In this document: piece after piece, positions 1 through 7,751 of the stretch | Layout of the letters: every line of letters begins with the position of its first letter | Numbering within the stretch: the stretch's first letter is position 1 | Source of the DNA: Gp1-AA122 sp035631655 | GTDB taxonomy: Bacteria > Acidobacteriota > Terriglobia > Terriglobales > Acidobacteriaceae | Assembly (NCBI GenBank): GCA_035631655.1 | Contig: DASQIH010000002.1 | Span: forward strand, 1 to 64,000 | Direction: 5' to 3' | Length of the DNA: 64,000 nt | The notes under the pieces: model-generated | The model's input: the letters and a program-made list of their open reading frames with translations, nothing else | What the model was told of the DNA's origin: nothing | Database searches by the model: none | Translations under genes and position numbers: made by a program

Positions 1-765
1 AATCGGCTATTGAAGATGCTAGAGACAGCGAACATCAAACTGTCCAGCGTGGTCTGCGACGTCTTCGGAGTCTCCGGCCAACTGATGCTGAAAGCTTTGC
101 TGGAAGGGAAGGCGAGCCCACAAGAGATGGCCCAGCTGGCCAAAAGGCGTCTCCGCAAACGGATTGCTGATCTGGAACCAGCCCTAGAAGGCAAACTGTA
201 ACCTCACCATCGATTCCTGTTGAAACTGCAATTAGGCCGGCTGCAAGCAATAGAAGAAGACCTAGCCACTCGCGAACGACACATGCAAGAGAAGCTACAG
301 CCCTACGCAGCGCAGTTCGCCTTACTCCAGGAAATTCCTGGTGTCGATTGGACGCTAGCAGCGGTGATCATCGCCGAACTGGGCGTAGACATGAGCGTGT
401 TCCAGAGCGTTTCCCAGCTGGCTTCCTGGGCGGGAGTTTGTCCCGGCACCAGTGAATCGGCCGGCAAGCGCAAGAGCAGCCGCGTCCCCAAAGGCAATGC
501 CTATTTGAAGACCGGCTTAGTGGAAGCCGCCAACGCCGCCTCCCGTGCCAAGGGGACTTACCTCCGGGACAAGTTCTATCGGCTCAAGGCCCGCCACGGG
601 TACAAACGGGCCACCATGGCCGTGGCCCACAAAATCCTGGTGGCGATCTACCACATGCTCTCCCAACAAGTTTCCTACAACGACCTGGGAGATCTTTACC
701 TCGACAAGCTCAACAAGAACCATCTCACCCGCAACCCGGTTCACCGTTTGGAACGTCTGGGCTAG
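1..765 (+). pseudogene. IS110-family transposase, 3' part, broken by an in-frame stop
   Basis: The reading frame is already open at the window edge, so the N-terminal DEDD catalytic part lies outside. The visible protein has the helical linker and then the C-terminal transposase domain (IPGVDWTLAAVIIAELG near base 340, then an SxLASWAGVCPG block) that is typical of IS110. A TAA at 199-201 interrupts the frame; the same frame resumes at once with PHHRFLLKLQL, which reads as normal IS110 sequence, so this is a nonsense mutation and not a frameshift. The element is therefore probably dead. The DNA at 766-887 up to the next gene likely holds its right end, but no terminal repeat was identified, as expected for IS110. 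Confidence 0.88.
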
Positions 766-887
766 GTTGTGACACTGACACCTCAGCAACAAGCAGCATA
801 GAAAGAACCAATTTTCATGGCAGAGGCCGGTTGCATTCCCTACCCTGCCGTGTGAGCCGGAGAACTATGTCGTCACAAGGACCGTGA

Positions 888-2456
888 TTAGCGCTGCAGA
901 AGGTCCACCGGTTCCCGCACATCATGCACTCGGAAGTATCCAGCCAGCGCCGGGTACTTCCGCGCCACGGCTTCGTACATCGCGTAGGCCACATTACGGT
1001 AGGACGTGTGCCCGGCGGGGGTGGTGCGCAACTCCGAAATGTAGACCACTTCGGCAAAGTCCATTTTGAAAAGCGTGCGCTTGCGGAAGGCGAGAGGAAT
1101 GGCGTACTGCGCGTTTTCGTTAGCTTCCGTTCCGGCGCGATGGGAGAGTTGTTCGACGGCAGAGAGGGCGCGTTTCATGGCCGCATGGTAGCCGCTGCGG
1201 GCGCCGGCGGCATCGTACTCTTCCGGCATATCGTAGCCGTGGGCGGTCGTGAAGCCCTGGCCAATCTGGATGCACCGACGATGGCGATGCATGTCGCGAA
1301 AACCACCAATATCCATGAGAATGTCGAACCCGAATTTCTGTCCGGCGCAGAAGGCGCGCAGCATCTCGTCATGTTTTCCACGGTGCCGCAGACCTAGCTC
1401 GACGATCTCGCGCTGCATCTTCTCCCCGAGGCCATCCAACTGGTCGCGAATCTGTCGGTAGGAATAATGGCAGTGCTCGTACAGCAGCGTGGTGGCCAGC
1501 TCGAGTTCGAGCGGATCGTCATCGAGCAGATCAACCAATTCGGAGGGGATTACCGTCGCGTTCTTCATCAACTCTGCGGCGGCCTGCCGTAACTCTCGAC
1601 GAGTCTCGATTTCATAGGCGTTAGGATCGGCATACTTGACGAGGGTGGGCGCAACCCGGACCTCCCGCAGCAGTTGGCTCGCGGCTTTCTTTCCCAGTTC
1701 GGAGTCGGCTGCGCGAATCTCTTCCACTAATCCCTTGAGCAGCTCGTTATTTAAGTTGTAAGCCGGTTCGATGGCTGCGCGTTTCAGCAACTCGCCGAGA
1801 TGGCGCACTTCTTTGTGAGTATGCGACAACAGGTGAGCGACCTGGCTTTCCAGCGTCCTGGCGTTCACAATCTCACCCAGCGAAGTGTTGGTCGCCAGGG
1901 GCAGCAGATAACGGGTGATGTCAAAGGCCCGCGCTCGCAACGTGCGCTCGTAAGCTTCCTGCTTCATGTCCGCAGGCCGGGGAGTGATGCCGGCCAGATA
2001 GCGAAAGATGATTTCCGATTGCTTCTCGTATTCCGCGAAGAGGCTCTCGCAGGTGTCGCGGTACAGCCTGCGCGCTTGCTCGTCGTTGCCGAAATCAGGC
2101 GTGTAGTAGCCGCTCTTCTTGAAATCCTGGTAACGCGTGGAGCGCTCCTGCCCATCCCACCGTTGTTCGTCAGCGACGGCGATGGCGGCCAGAATGGAGA
2201 GACGTTCGATCGCCAGCGCGATGTGCGCCAGGTCTGCGATCGAGCGATGGCCATACTGAAAATAAAAAGTATTGAGGAACTTTTCCGCCTTCTGCTGGTT
2301 CATCTCGCGCAGCGACTCCTTCATGGAGAGCGCCGAGCGCGAGTACTTGGCCATGGCGTACGCCTGAACCTCGGGTTCGACGCCGTACACCGCGTACACT
2401 TCCACCGAAGGCGATTCGGGTGATCCGTTGCTGGGGGATGCGGGATTGTTGGACAT
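888..2456 (-). CDS. Tandem-domain ThyX-like protein (FAD-dependent thymidylate synthase superfamily)
   Basis: This 522-residue protein resembles two ThyX domains in tandem, about twice the usual ThyX length. The N-terminal half has a GHRSIADLAH stretch and an ERSTRY motif near residues 104-109, matching the ExSxRY end of the ThyX signature, but lacks the RHR that should precede it. The C-terminal half has RHR near residues 391-393 but lacks a following SxRY. ThyX makes dTMP from dUMP using FAD, NADPH and methylene-tetrahydrofolate; whether this degenerate double form is catalytic cannot be told. It starts at ATG 2456 and is divergent from the next gene. It may be a non-thymidylate paralogue, so no symbol is given. 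Confidence 0.8.
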   Translation of the reverse strand: MSNNPASPSNGSPESPSVEVYAVYGVEPEVQAYAMAKYSRSALSMKESLREMNQQKAEKFLNTFYFQYGHRSIADLAHIALAIERLSILAAIAVADEQRWDGQERSTRYQDFKKSGYYTPDFGNDEQARRLYRDTCESLFAEYEKQSEIIFRYLAGITPRPADMKQEAYERTLRARAFDITRYLLPLATNTSLGEIVNARTLESQVAHLLSHTHKEVRHLGELLKRAAIEPAYNLNNELLKGLVEEIRAADSELGKKAASQLLREVRVAPTLVKYADPNAYEIETRRELRQAAAELMKNATVIPSELVDLLDDDPLELELATTLLYEHCHYSYRQIRDQLDGLGEKMQREIVELGLRHRGKHDEMLRAFCAGQKFGFDILMDIGGFRDMHRHRRCIQIGQGFTTAHGYDMPEEYDAAGARSGYHAAMKRALSAVEQLSHRAGTEANENAQYAIPLAFRKRTLFKMDFAEVVYISELRTTPAGHTSYRNVAYAMYEAVARKYPALAGYFRVHDVREPVDLLQR

Positions 2457-2638
2457 GGCAGAATTCGAATCTTACTTGGCTGCGTGGCGACGCGCAATCG
2501 CTCGGAGTTAGTTATTGGATCAACTGCTCGCGGAACCAGTTGTGCACCGCAATGAGTTGGGCACGCCTGGATCCTCCATTCTCATGGCTGTGTGGAGGCG
2601 GTTCCCCACTCCCGCCGGGCGGGACTAACTTTTGTCAC

Positions 2639-2666
2639 TTTCCAGAAAGTAGCTGAATCATATATA
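2639..2666 (+). promoter_or_regulatory. Possible sigma70-type promoter for the LolA-like gene
   Basis: A TTTCCA at 2639-2644 and a TATATA at 2661-2666 are separated by 16 bp in the 254-bp divergent spacer. The AT-rich block contrasts with the GC-rich surroundings. The rest of the spacer (2457-2638 and 2667-2710) shows nothing recognisable. Confidence 0.3.
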
Positions 2667-2710
2667 AGGGTATATTCGCCTCGCTGCTTAGCGTTAGGTG
2701 TTCTTAACTC

Positions 2711-3553
2711 ATGCGGAATCATTTTTCTTATTACGCCGTTGGGATTGCCCTTTTCTCCGGGCTCGCTCTAGGGCAGGCTTTCACACCGGGAGCCTTCGGC
2801 GTTATGGATGCGGCCACTTCCGCCGGCGGGGCAGCGGTAACATCGGCGCCCGCGCCGGATCTGGCCACCCCTGTTGCCTTGCCTCGCATGGCTCCGGAGT
2901 TGGCGTTGCAAGCCTATCAAGGGCGTTCGGTGATTCAGAGTCAACAGCTTTCCGCTTATTCCGCTACCACGGTAGTCCATGCCGAGCTGCCCGACACCGC
3001 CCAGCAAGGCGAATTCGAGCTACAGCGCCATTTCGAGGCGCCCCGCACTTTGCAGTTCACCGCACTGCATTATTCAGGGGACGGGTTCGTCAAGAACAAC
3101 ATCATCGTACGGCTGCTGCAGTCGGAAGTAGACCACCTCAAGCAGGATGATGGCGTTCTGACGGCGATTAATGACAAGAATTACAAATTTTCCTACAAAG
3201 GCACCACCGAGATTAATGGACGCCTAGTGCACACGTTCCAGGTGAAGCCGCGGAAAAAGCGTCCCGGCCTGTTCAAGGGGCGCATTTATATCGACGCCTA
3301 CCATGGAAGCCTGGTCCGAGCCGAAGGAGGAGTGGTCAAGCCGCCTTCTTTCTTCATTAAGAAAATCGAATTCGTGCAGGATTACGCGGACTTCGGCAAT
3401 TTTACGTTCCCGGTTCACATGCACTCTGACGCTCGGGCCCGAGTGATTGGACGCGCCGTAGTGGACATTTATCACCGTGACTATCAGCCGGTTGCCGCCG
3501 GTATGCAGGCTGCCCAGCAGATTCCCTCGCTCTCGCCCCTGCCCTCGGAATAA
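2711..3553 (+). CDS. Secreted LolA-like (outer-membrane lipoprotein-sorting-like) protein
   Basis: The 280-residue product begins with a basic N-terminus and a hydrophobic segment (YYAVGIALFSGLALG), which looks like a Sec signal peptide. After a Pro/Ala-rich linker the body has the alternating beta pattern of the LolA/LppX-like fold, with recurring phrases such as YKGTTEINGRLVHTFQVKP and GRIYIDAYHGSLVRAEGG near residues 160-205. Such proteins bind lipids or lipoproteins in the periplasm, but the true ligand is unknown. It stands alone between divergent thyX-like and a downstream antiporter. A second protein with the same general plan is at 57196-58053. The start is the first ATG after the spacer. 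Confidence 0.6.
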   Translation: MRNHFSYYAVGIALFSGLALGQAFTPGAFGVMDAATSAGGAAVTSAPAPDLATPVALPRMAPELALQAYQGRSVIQSQQLSAYSATTVVHAELPDTAQQGEFELQRHFEAPRTLQFTALHYSGDGFVKNNIIVRLLQSEVDHLKQDDGVLTAINDKNYKFSYKGTTEINGRLVHTFQVKPRKKRPGLFKGRIYIDAYHGSLVRAEGGVVKPPSFFIKKIEFVQDYADFGNFTFPVHMHSDARARVIGRAVVDIYHRDYQPVAAGMQAAQQIPSLSPLPSE

Positions 3554-3619
3554 GCGAAAAGAACACCATGGCAGCAGCAGCTGGAATTGCGTTGCCGAAG
3601 ATAACTCCGTTCTTGCATT

Positions 3620-4888
3620 TTGCGAAGCGGCTCGACGTGCTTATCTGGCCTGTTAAGCGCGTCCGTTAAGCAGAAGCGACTTGCGGCAGAGCTGGTTTAT
3701 CCCTATGCTTCCTTCGTGCCGGCTGGCCCAGAGAAATTGTTATTCCAGCTGTTCGTGATTTTCGTCGCGGCAAAAATTGTCGGCGAGATTTTCGAGCGGA
3801 TGAAACTTCCGGCCGTGCTGGGCGAGATCGTAGCCGGAGCCGTACTCGGCCCGTACGCACTGGGAATCATCCACCCCACGGACACCATCTACTCCATCGC
3901 TGAAATTGGCGCAATCTTTGTACTCTTCCACGCCGGCCTTGAAACCAGCCCGCAGGACCTCATCCGCATTGGCCACAAAGCGCTCCTGGTGGCGGTCGTC
4001 GGCATTCTGGTTCCTTTCACTTTGGGATTCCTCTACATGTGGTTGCGCGGAGACGGAACCACAGAAGCGACCTTTGTCGGGGCGGCCATGGTAGCCACCA
4101 GCGTCGGTATCACCGCGCGCGTGCTCGGAGACCTGGGCGTACTGGACAGCCGAGCCGCCAAGATCATCCTGGGGGCAGCGGTCTTCGACGACATTTTGGG
4201 AATGGTATTGTTGGCCGTGGTTGCGGGACTGGCTTCGGCTGCCGGCATCCAGTGGCTGCATCTGGGAGTGCTGACCGCAGAAGCGGTCGTATTCGCCATC
4301 CTCATGATCTTTCTGGGATCGCACATGGTGCGGCCGCTCCGCAGCCGGGTCGACAACCTCTCGACGCAGAATGCCCCTCTGATCATCGCGCTGGCCATTT
4401 GCCTGCTCCTCTCCTGGATGGCGGCTAAAATCGGCATGGCTGCCATCATTGGCGCTTTTTTCGCAGGACTGATTTTTGCCGACTACTCGCCAGAGTGGGG
4501 GTTGCTGCCTCGAGTAACTTCGATCAGCGACTTTCTTGCTCCCTACTTCTTCTTTTCGATTGGCGCCCGCTTTGACGTGGGATTGTTCACGGGCAATGTC
4601 CTGATTGCTGCGATCGTGATTTCGATATTGGCCATTGTTTCCAAGCTGCTGGGTTGCGGTCTGCCCTTGCTGGGAGAGGGATGGCGCACCGCGATGACCG
4701 TGGGTATAGGCATGATGCCGCGCGGCGAGGTGGCGCTCATCGTCGCCTTGGTTGGCCTGAACTCGCGCATTGTCACCCAGTCCACCTATGCCATCGTGGT
4801 GTTTATGACCGCGGTCACGACCGTCCTGGCGCCGCCAATCCTTCGCTACGTGTTCCGAAATGAGGTTAGACAGGCCGCTGCCGCTTAG
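3620..4888 (+). CDS. Cation:proton antiporter, CPA2 (KefB-like) membrane domain
   Basis: The protein is almost entirely hydrophobic with about 12 membrane segments, beginning LFQLFVIFVAAKIVGEIFER and carrying LGEIVAGAVLGPYALG, AGLETSP and FDDILGMVLLAVVAG, the blocks typical of the Na+/H+ exchanger domain of CPA2 carriers. A nucleotide-binding RCK/TrkA-N domain is absent, so it is the short form (about 390-420 residues). It probably exchanges Na+ or K+ for protons at the inner membrane. The start is uncertain: the open frame begins at TTG 3620, but no ribosome site is visible there and the first 30 residues look non-conserved, so GTG 3716 is an alternative. The stop overlaps the likely fabG promoter. 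Confidence 0.85.
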   Translation: MRSGSTCLSGLLSASVKQKRLAAELVYPYASFVPAGPEKLLFQLFVIFVAAKIVGEIFERMKLPAVLGEIVAGAVLGPYALGIIHPTDTIYSIAEIGAIFVLFHAGLETSPQDLIRIGHKALLVAVVGILVPFTLGFLYMWLRGDGTTEATFVGAAMVATSVGITARVLGDLGVLDSRAAKIILGAAVFDDILGMVLLAVVAGLASAAGIQWLHLGVLTAEAVVFAILMIFLGSHMVRPLRSRVDNLSTQNAPLIIALAICLLLSWMAAKIGMAAIIGAFFAGLIFADYSPEWGLLPRVTSISDFLAPYFFFSIGARFDVGLFTGNVLIAAIVISILAIVSKLLGCGLPLLGEGWRTAMTVGIGMMPRGEVALIVALVGLNSRIVTQSTYAIVVFMTAVTTVLAPPILRYVFRNEVRQAAAA

Positions 4889-4912
4889 CATTGATCTTCC
4901 CCTAGGTATAAT
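4885..4912 (+). promoter_or_regulatory. Sigma70-type promoter upstream of fabG
   Basis: A perfect TATAAT lies at 4907-4912 and TTAGCA at 4885-4890, with a 16-bp spacer. The -35 box overlaps the antiporter stop codon. Transcription would start near 4919, leaving a leader of about 25 nt with a GAGGAG ribosome site before the fabG ATG at 4945. Confidence 0.6.
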
Positions 4913-4944
4913 TCCCGCTTCTGATTCACAGTGAGGAGAACTTC

Positions 4945-5688
4945 ATGAGCCTCTCGGGGCGCGTGGCGCTAGTGACGGGCGCATCGCAGGGGATTGGGCG
5001 CGCTTGTGCTTTAAGGCTGGCAAAAGCGGGCGCAATCGTAGCCCTGGCGGCTCGCAATCAGGAACGGCTCAATGACGTCGCGAAAGAGATTGCTGGATTT
5101 GGCGGCAAGGCTGCGGTCTTTGTGATGGACGTCGCCGAGGAAGAGCAGATCAAAAGCACCTTTAAGTCAGTCCTGGGAGAGTTGGGCAAAGTCGATATCC
5201 TGATAAATAACGTCGGCATTACCCACGACCAGTTGATCATGCGCATGAAGCGCGCCGATTGGGACGCGGTGCTGAACACCAATCTGACCTCGGCGTACCT
5301 CTGCACGCAGCAGGTGATCGGCTCAATGCTCAAGCAGCGCTGGGGACGAATCATTAACATCACCAGCGTGTTTGGCCAGATGGGGCAGGCAGGACAGGCG
5401 AATTACGCGTCCTCCAAGGCGGGACTGATCGGGCTGACGATGGCCGTTGCCCGCGAAGTGGCCTCGCGCAACATTACCTGCAACGCAGTGGCGCCGGGAT
5501 TCATCGAAACCGCCATGACGTCGGCGCTCTCCGACGAATTCAAGCAGAACGCAGTGAAGATGATTCCGTTGGGCCGAGTCGGAACACCCGAGGACGTGGC
5601 GCACGCGGTCAGCTTTCTGGCTTCCGAGGAGGCGTCCTATATCACCGGCCACGTGCTGAACGTCAATGGAGGCATGCTCATGGGGTAG
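4945..5688 (+). CDS. fabG: 3-oxoacyl-[acyl-carrier-protein] reductase (SDR family)
   Basis: The 247-residue protein is a classical short-chain dehydrogenase: GASQGIG cofactor motif at residues 12-18, NNVG near 88-91, and the Ser141, Tyr154, Lys158 catalytic set (QANYASSKAG). The full-length match and the VLNVNGGMLMG ending are typical of FabG, which reduces 3-oxoacyl-ACP with NADPH in fatty acid elongation. A strong ribosome site (GTGAGGAG) precedes ATG 4945. The last codons contain ATGGGGTAG, and a GNAT frame runs out of this end in the -1 frame (see findings). A second SDR of this type lies at 58203-58982, so the house-keeping role of this copy is inferred from its better match to FabG. Confidence 0.88.
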   Translation: MSLSGRVALVTGASQGIGRACALRLAKAGAIVALAARNQERLNDVAKEIAGFGGKAAVFVMDVAEEEQIKSTFKSVLGELGKVDILINNVGITHDQLIMRMKRADWDAVLNTNLTSAYLCTQQVIGSMLKQRWGRIINITSVFGQMGQAGQANYASSKAGLIGLTMAVAREVASRNITCNAVAPGFIETAMTSALSDEFKQNAVKMIPLGRVGTPEDVAHAVSFLASEEASYITGHVLNVNGGMLMG

Positions 5689-5696
5689 CGCGCGCC

Positions 5697-6170
5697 ATTC
5701 CGGAGTTAGCCGTCATTCAGGCCGAATCGGCGGCTCAGATCAGGCAAGCGCGTGAGCTCTTTCTCGAATACGCCGAGTCCCTGGGCTTCAGCCTCTGCTT
5801 CCAGAGTTTCGACAAAGAATTGGCAGAATTACCCGGAGATTATGCGCCACCCGACGGCCGCTTGCTGCTGGCCGAATATCAAGGCGAACTCGCCGGATGT
5901 GTGGCCTTGCACCGCCTGGAGGCTGAGATCTGCGAGATGAAGCGGTTGTATTTACGTCCGAAGTTTCGGGGAAAGGGCCTTGGACGTGCGCTGGCGATGG
6001 CCCTCATGGCGGAAGCGCGCGGCATCGGATTCCGGCGCATGCGACTCGATACGGTTGAGCCGATGATGAAAGATGCGGTAGCAATGTATCGGAAACTCGG
6101 CTTTCTTGAAATTGCGCCCTATCGTCCAAATCCGATTGCAGGCGCGATGTACATGGAACTGCAACTGTAG
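5697..6170 (+). CDS. GNAT-family N-acetyltransferase, start codon unclear
   Basis: The frame encodes a complete small GNAT domain: an N-terminal IPELAVIQAE helix region, ELFLEYAESLGFSLCFQ, LPGDYAPPDGRLLLAE, the acetyl-CoA loop block LRPKFRGKGLGRALA and the C-terminal AMYRKLGFLEIAPYRPNP. Conserved residues start near base 5694, yet this frame holds no ATG, GTG or TTG between the fabG gene and TTG 5820; starting at 5820 would delete about 40 conserved residues. The first plausible codon is ATT 5697. Alternatives are a -1 slip on the GGGG run at the end of fabG giving a fusion, or a one-base sequence error. The acceptor substrate is unknown. Confidence 0.75.
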   Translation: MPELAVIQAESAAQIRQARELFLEYAESLGFSLCFQSFDKELAELPGDYAPPDGRLLLAEYQGELAGCVALHRLEAEICEMKRLYLRPKFRGKGLGRALAMALMAEARGIGFRRMRLDTVEPMMKDAVAMYRKLGFLEIAPYRPNPIAGAMYMELQL

Positions 6171-6186
6171 CAACAAACACCACCAT

Positions 6187-6233
6187 GTCGTCATCCTGAG
6201 GCGGCGCTAGCCGCGGAAGGATCTCGCGTGCAT
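6187..6233 (+). repeat. Dispersed TCATCCTGAG-type repeat
   Basis: GTCATCCTGAG followed by a short palindromic filler and GGAAGGATCTCGCG fills the gap before the hydrolase gene. The same frame of words recurs at 20818, 23071, 32648, 41603 and elsewhere in the window, always between genes except in purL. Confidence 0.6.
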
Positions 6234-6269
6234 CACCAACCAACTTAGCCGCATTTTGGAGGAACACCC

Positions 6270-7013
6270 GTGATAAAAATGACAGTTCTCCTGCTAGTCC
6301 TGGCCTGTGCGTATTCCACTTTCGCCGCGGAAGGCAAGCCTGTTTCCTACAAAAGTGGCGACGAAACCGTGCAGGGCATGCTCTACACCCCGACGGGCAA
6401 AGGACCGTTTCCCGCGATCATTGTCATCCACGAGTGGTGGGGCCTGAATGACTGGGTTAAGGAGCAGGCGTCGAAACTCTCAGACCAGGGTTACGCGGCG
6501 CTCGCGGTCGATCTTTATCGCGGCAAAGTGGCCACCACGCCCGATGAGGCCCATGAACTGATGCGCGGAGTTCCACAAGACCGCGCTATCCGCGATCTTC
6601 GGGCTGCCTTTGATTTTCTTAAATCGGAAAAGAACGTGAAGGGCGACCGAATTGGCTCGATCGGCTGGTGCATGGGTGGAGGCTACTCGCTGGACGTCGC
6701 GTTGGAAGAGCCTGCTCTCGCAGCCGACGTGATCCACTACGGCCACCTCGCCGTCGAGGAGAGCAGTTTGAAAAGAATTAATGCACCAATTCTGGGCATT
6801 TTTGGTGGAAAAGATCGCGGCATTCCCGTCGAGGATGTAAAGAAATTCGAACAGACCCTGAAACAATTGGGCAAAAAGATTGAAATTGTGATTTACCCGG
6901 ATGCCGGGCATGCTTTCGAAAATCCCAACAACAAAGCCGGTTATCGGGCTGAGGATGCAACCGACGCTTGGAGGCGCACTATAAGTTTTCTCGACAAAAC
7001 TCTGAAGAAATGA
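6270..7013 (+). CDS. Secreted dienelactone hydrolase-family protein
   Basis: The 247-residue protein has an N-terminal signal peptide (MTVLLLVLACAYSTFAA) and an alpha/beta-hydrolase domain. Predicted catalytic residues are Cys134 in GWCMGGGYS, Asp182 in GGKDRG and His214 in DAGHAF; Glu55 in HEWWG also fits the family. Dienelactone hydrolases open lactones in chloroaromatic breakdown, but secreted relatives act on unknown esters, so a specific substrate is not claimed. The start is GTG 6270, supported by GGAGG at 6259-6263; the internal ATG at 6279 would be too close for an alternative ribosome site. It appears to be a single-gene unit. Confidence 0.83.
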   Translation: MIKMTVLLLVLACAYSTFAAEGKPVSYKSGDETVQGMLYTPTGKGPFPAIIVIHEWWGLNDWVKEQASKLSDQGYAALAVDLYRGKVATTPDEAHELMRGVPQDRAIRDLRAAFDFLKSEKNVKGDRIGSIGWCMGGGYSLDVALEEPALAADVIHYGHLAVEESSLKRINAPILGIFGGKDRGIPVEDVKKFEQTLKQLGKKIEIVIYPDAGHAFENPNNKAGYRAEDATDAWRRTISFLDKTLKK

Positions 7014-7081
7014 TGAAAACAGTTTTCAATTTGGGATTCTCTCTTGGACGTGCGCTGCTTACTTCGTCATCGCTTCTTGTG

Positions 7082-7113
7082 CAATGAAATTCTTCTTCAA
7101 TGAAATTCTTCTT
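7082..7113 (+). repeat. Perfect 16-bp tandem repeat, possible operator
   Basis: CAATGAAATTCTTCTT occurs twice in a row at 7082-7097 and 7098-7113. The second copy overlaps the first two bases of the predicted -35 box of the regulator gene, so it could be an upstream binding site, although a chance duplication is also possible. Confidence 0.7.
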
Positions 7114-7140
7114 GCCAGACGGTACTACTCTGGTTACTAT
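7112..7140 (+). promoter_or_regulatory. Sigma70-type promoter of the XRE regulator
   Basis: TTGCCA at 7112-7117 and TACTAT at 7135-7140 are separated by exactly 17 bp. Transcription should start near 7147, about 32 nt before ATG 7179. Confidence 0.6.
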
Positions 7141-7178
7141 GCAGCCATCCTTGAAAAACCCTGTTGGATGCCTTCCCA

Positions 7179-7529
7179 ATGAACATCGGCGAGACCATTA
7201 AAAACTACCGCCTGCAGAAAGGCATGTCGCAGGGGGACATCGAAAAACGCACGGGATTACTTCGTTGCTACCTGTCACGAGTGGAAAACGGCCACACCAT
7301 CCCTTCTCTGGACACGCTAGCCAAAATCGCCGGCGCCATGGAGCTTCCGCTCTCCCAATTCTTTGCGGATGCCGGCCACAGCAACGGCTCCCGGGGACTC
7401 CCGCAACTGAGCGACGATGAGGTCCGTTTCCTGAGCCAGATTCGCCGCTACTCTGCCAGTCTCAACGAAAGCGACCGCAAGCTGGTGTTGGCCATGGTCA
7501 AGAAGATGGCCGCCAGCGCGGGAAGATAG
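7179..7529 (+). CDS. XRE-family helix-turn-helix transcriptional regulator
   Basis: The product is 116 residues long. Residues 1-60 form a Cro/C1-type helix-turn-helix: IGETIKNYRLQKGMSQGDIEKRTGLLRCYLSRVENGHTIPS followed by LDTLAKIAGAMELPLSQFF. The C-terminal 50 residues are a helical tail (LSDDEVRFLSQIRRYSASLNESDRK) that may serve dimerisation. ATG 7179 is chosen because homology starts there; TTG 7164 is in frame but adds only five residues. A clear promoter and a 16-bp tandem repeat lie upstream, which suggests autoregulation (inference). Its target genes are unknown; no operon partner is evident. A heptad repeat array starts on its stop codon. Confidence 0.87.
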   Translation: MNIGETIKNYRLQKGMSQGDIEKRTGLLRCYLSRVENGHTIPSLDTLAKIAGAMELPLSQFFADAGHSNGSRGLPQLSDDEVRFLSQIRRYSASLNESDRKLVLAMVKKMAASAGR

Positions 7530-7663
7530 CAAAGCAGCTTTCAGCTATCAGCTCTCAGCCGTCGGCTCTCAGCATCTCAGCTCACGCGTCGGTATCTTCT
7601 GCTCGGAAGCGACTGTGCGAAACCGCTACTTTCCGGGAAACTGATAGCTGATAGCTGCTTTGG
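7528..7663. repeat. Heptad-period inverted repeat, AGCTATC type
   Basis: The left arm starts on the AG of the TAG stop at 7527-7529 and continues as about eight degenerate 7-8 bp units of the AGCTATC/AGCTCTC type to 7585. The right arm at 7638-7662 is the reverse complement of 7530-7554 at 22 of 25 positions. About 80 bases lie between the pairing segments. A small GGTAC/GTACC hairpin follows at 7662-7675. The array could fold into a long hairpin in the 3' untranslated region of the regulator mRNA. Confidence 0.75.
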
Positions 7664-7751
7664 GTACTTTCGTACCATAACCCCCCCTGCCCGAGCGACA
7701 CCTCGCCACCCCATCTGCCTGCCGCTAAGCTGCTGGGAGGAGAAGTCTGCC

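Noticed and set aside
3740..4891. 383-codon frame on the minus strand
   Set aside because: It is the antisense of the antiporter gene; its composition (many His, Gln, Asp) is that of a reverse frame of a membrane protein.
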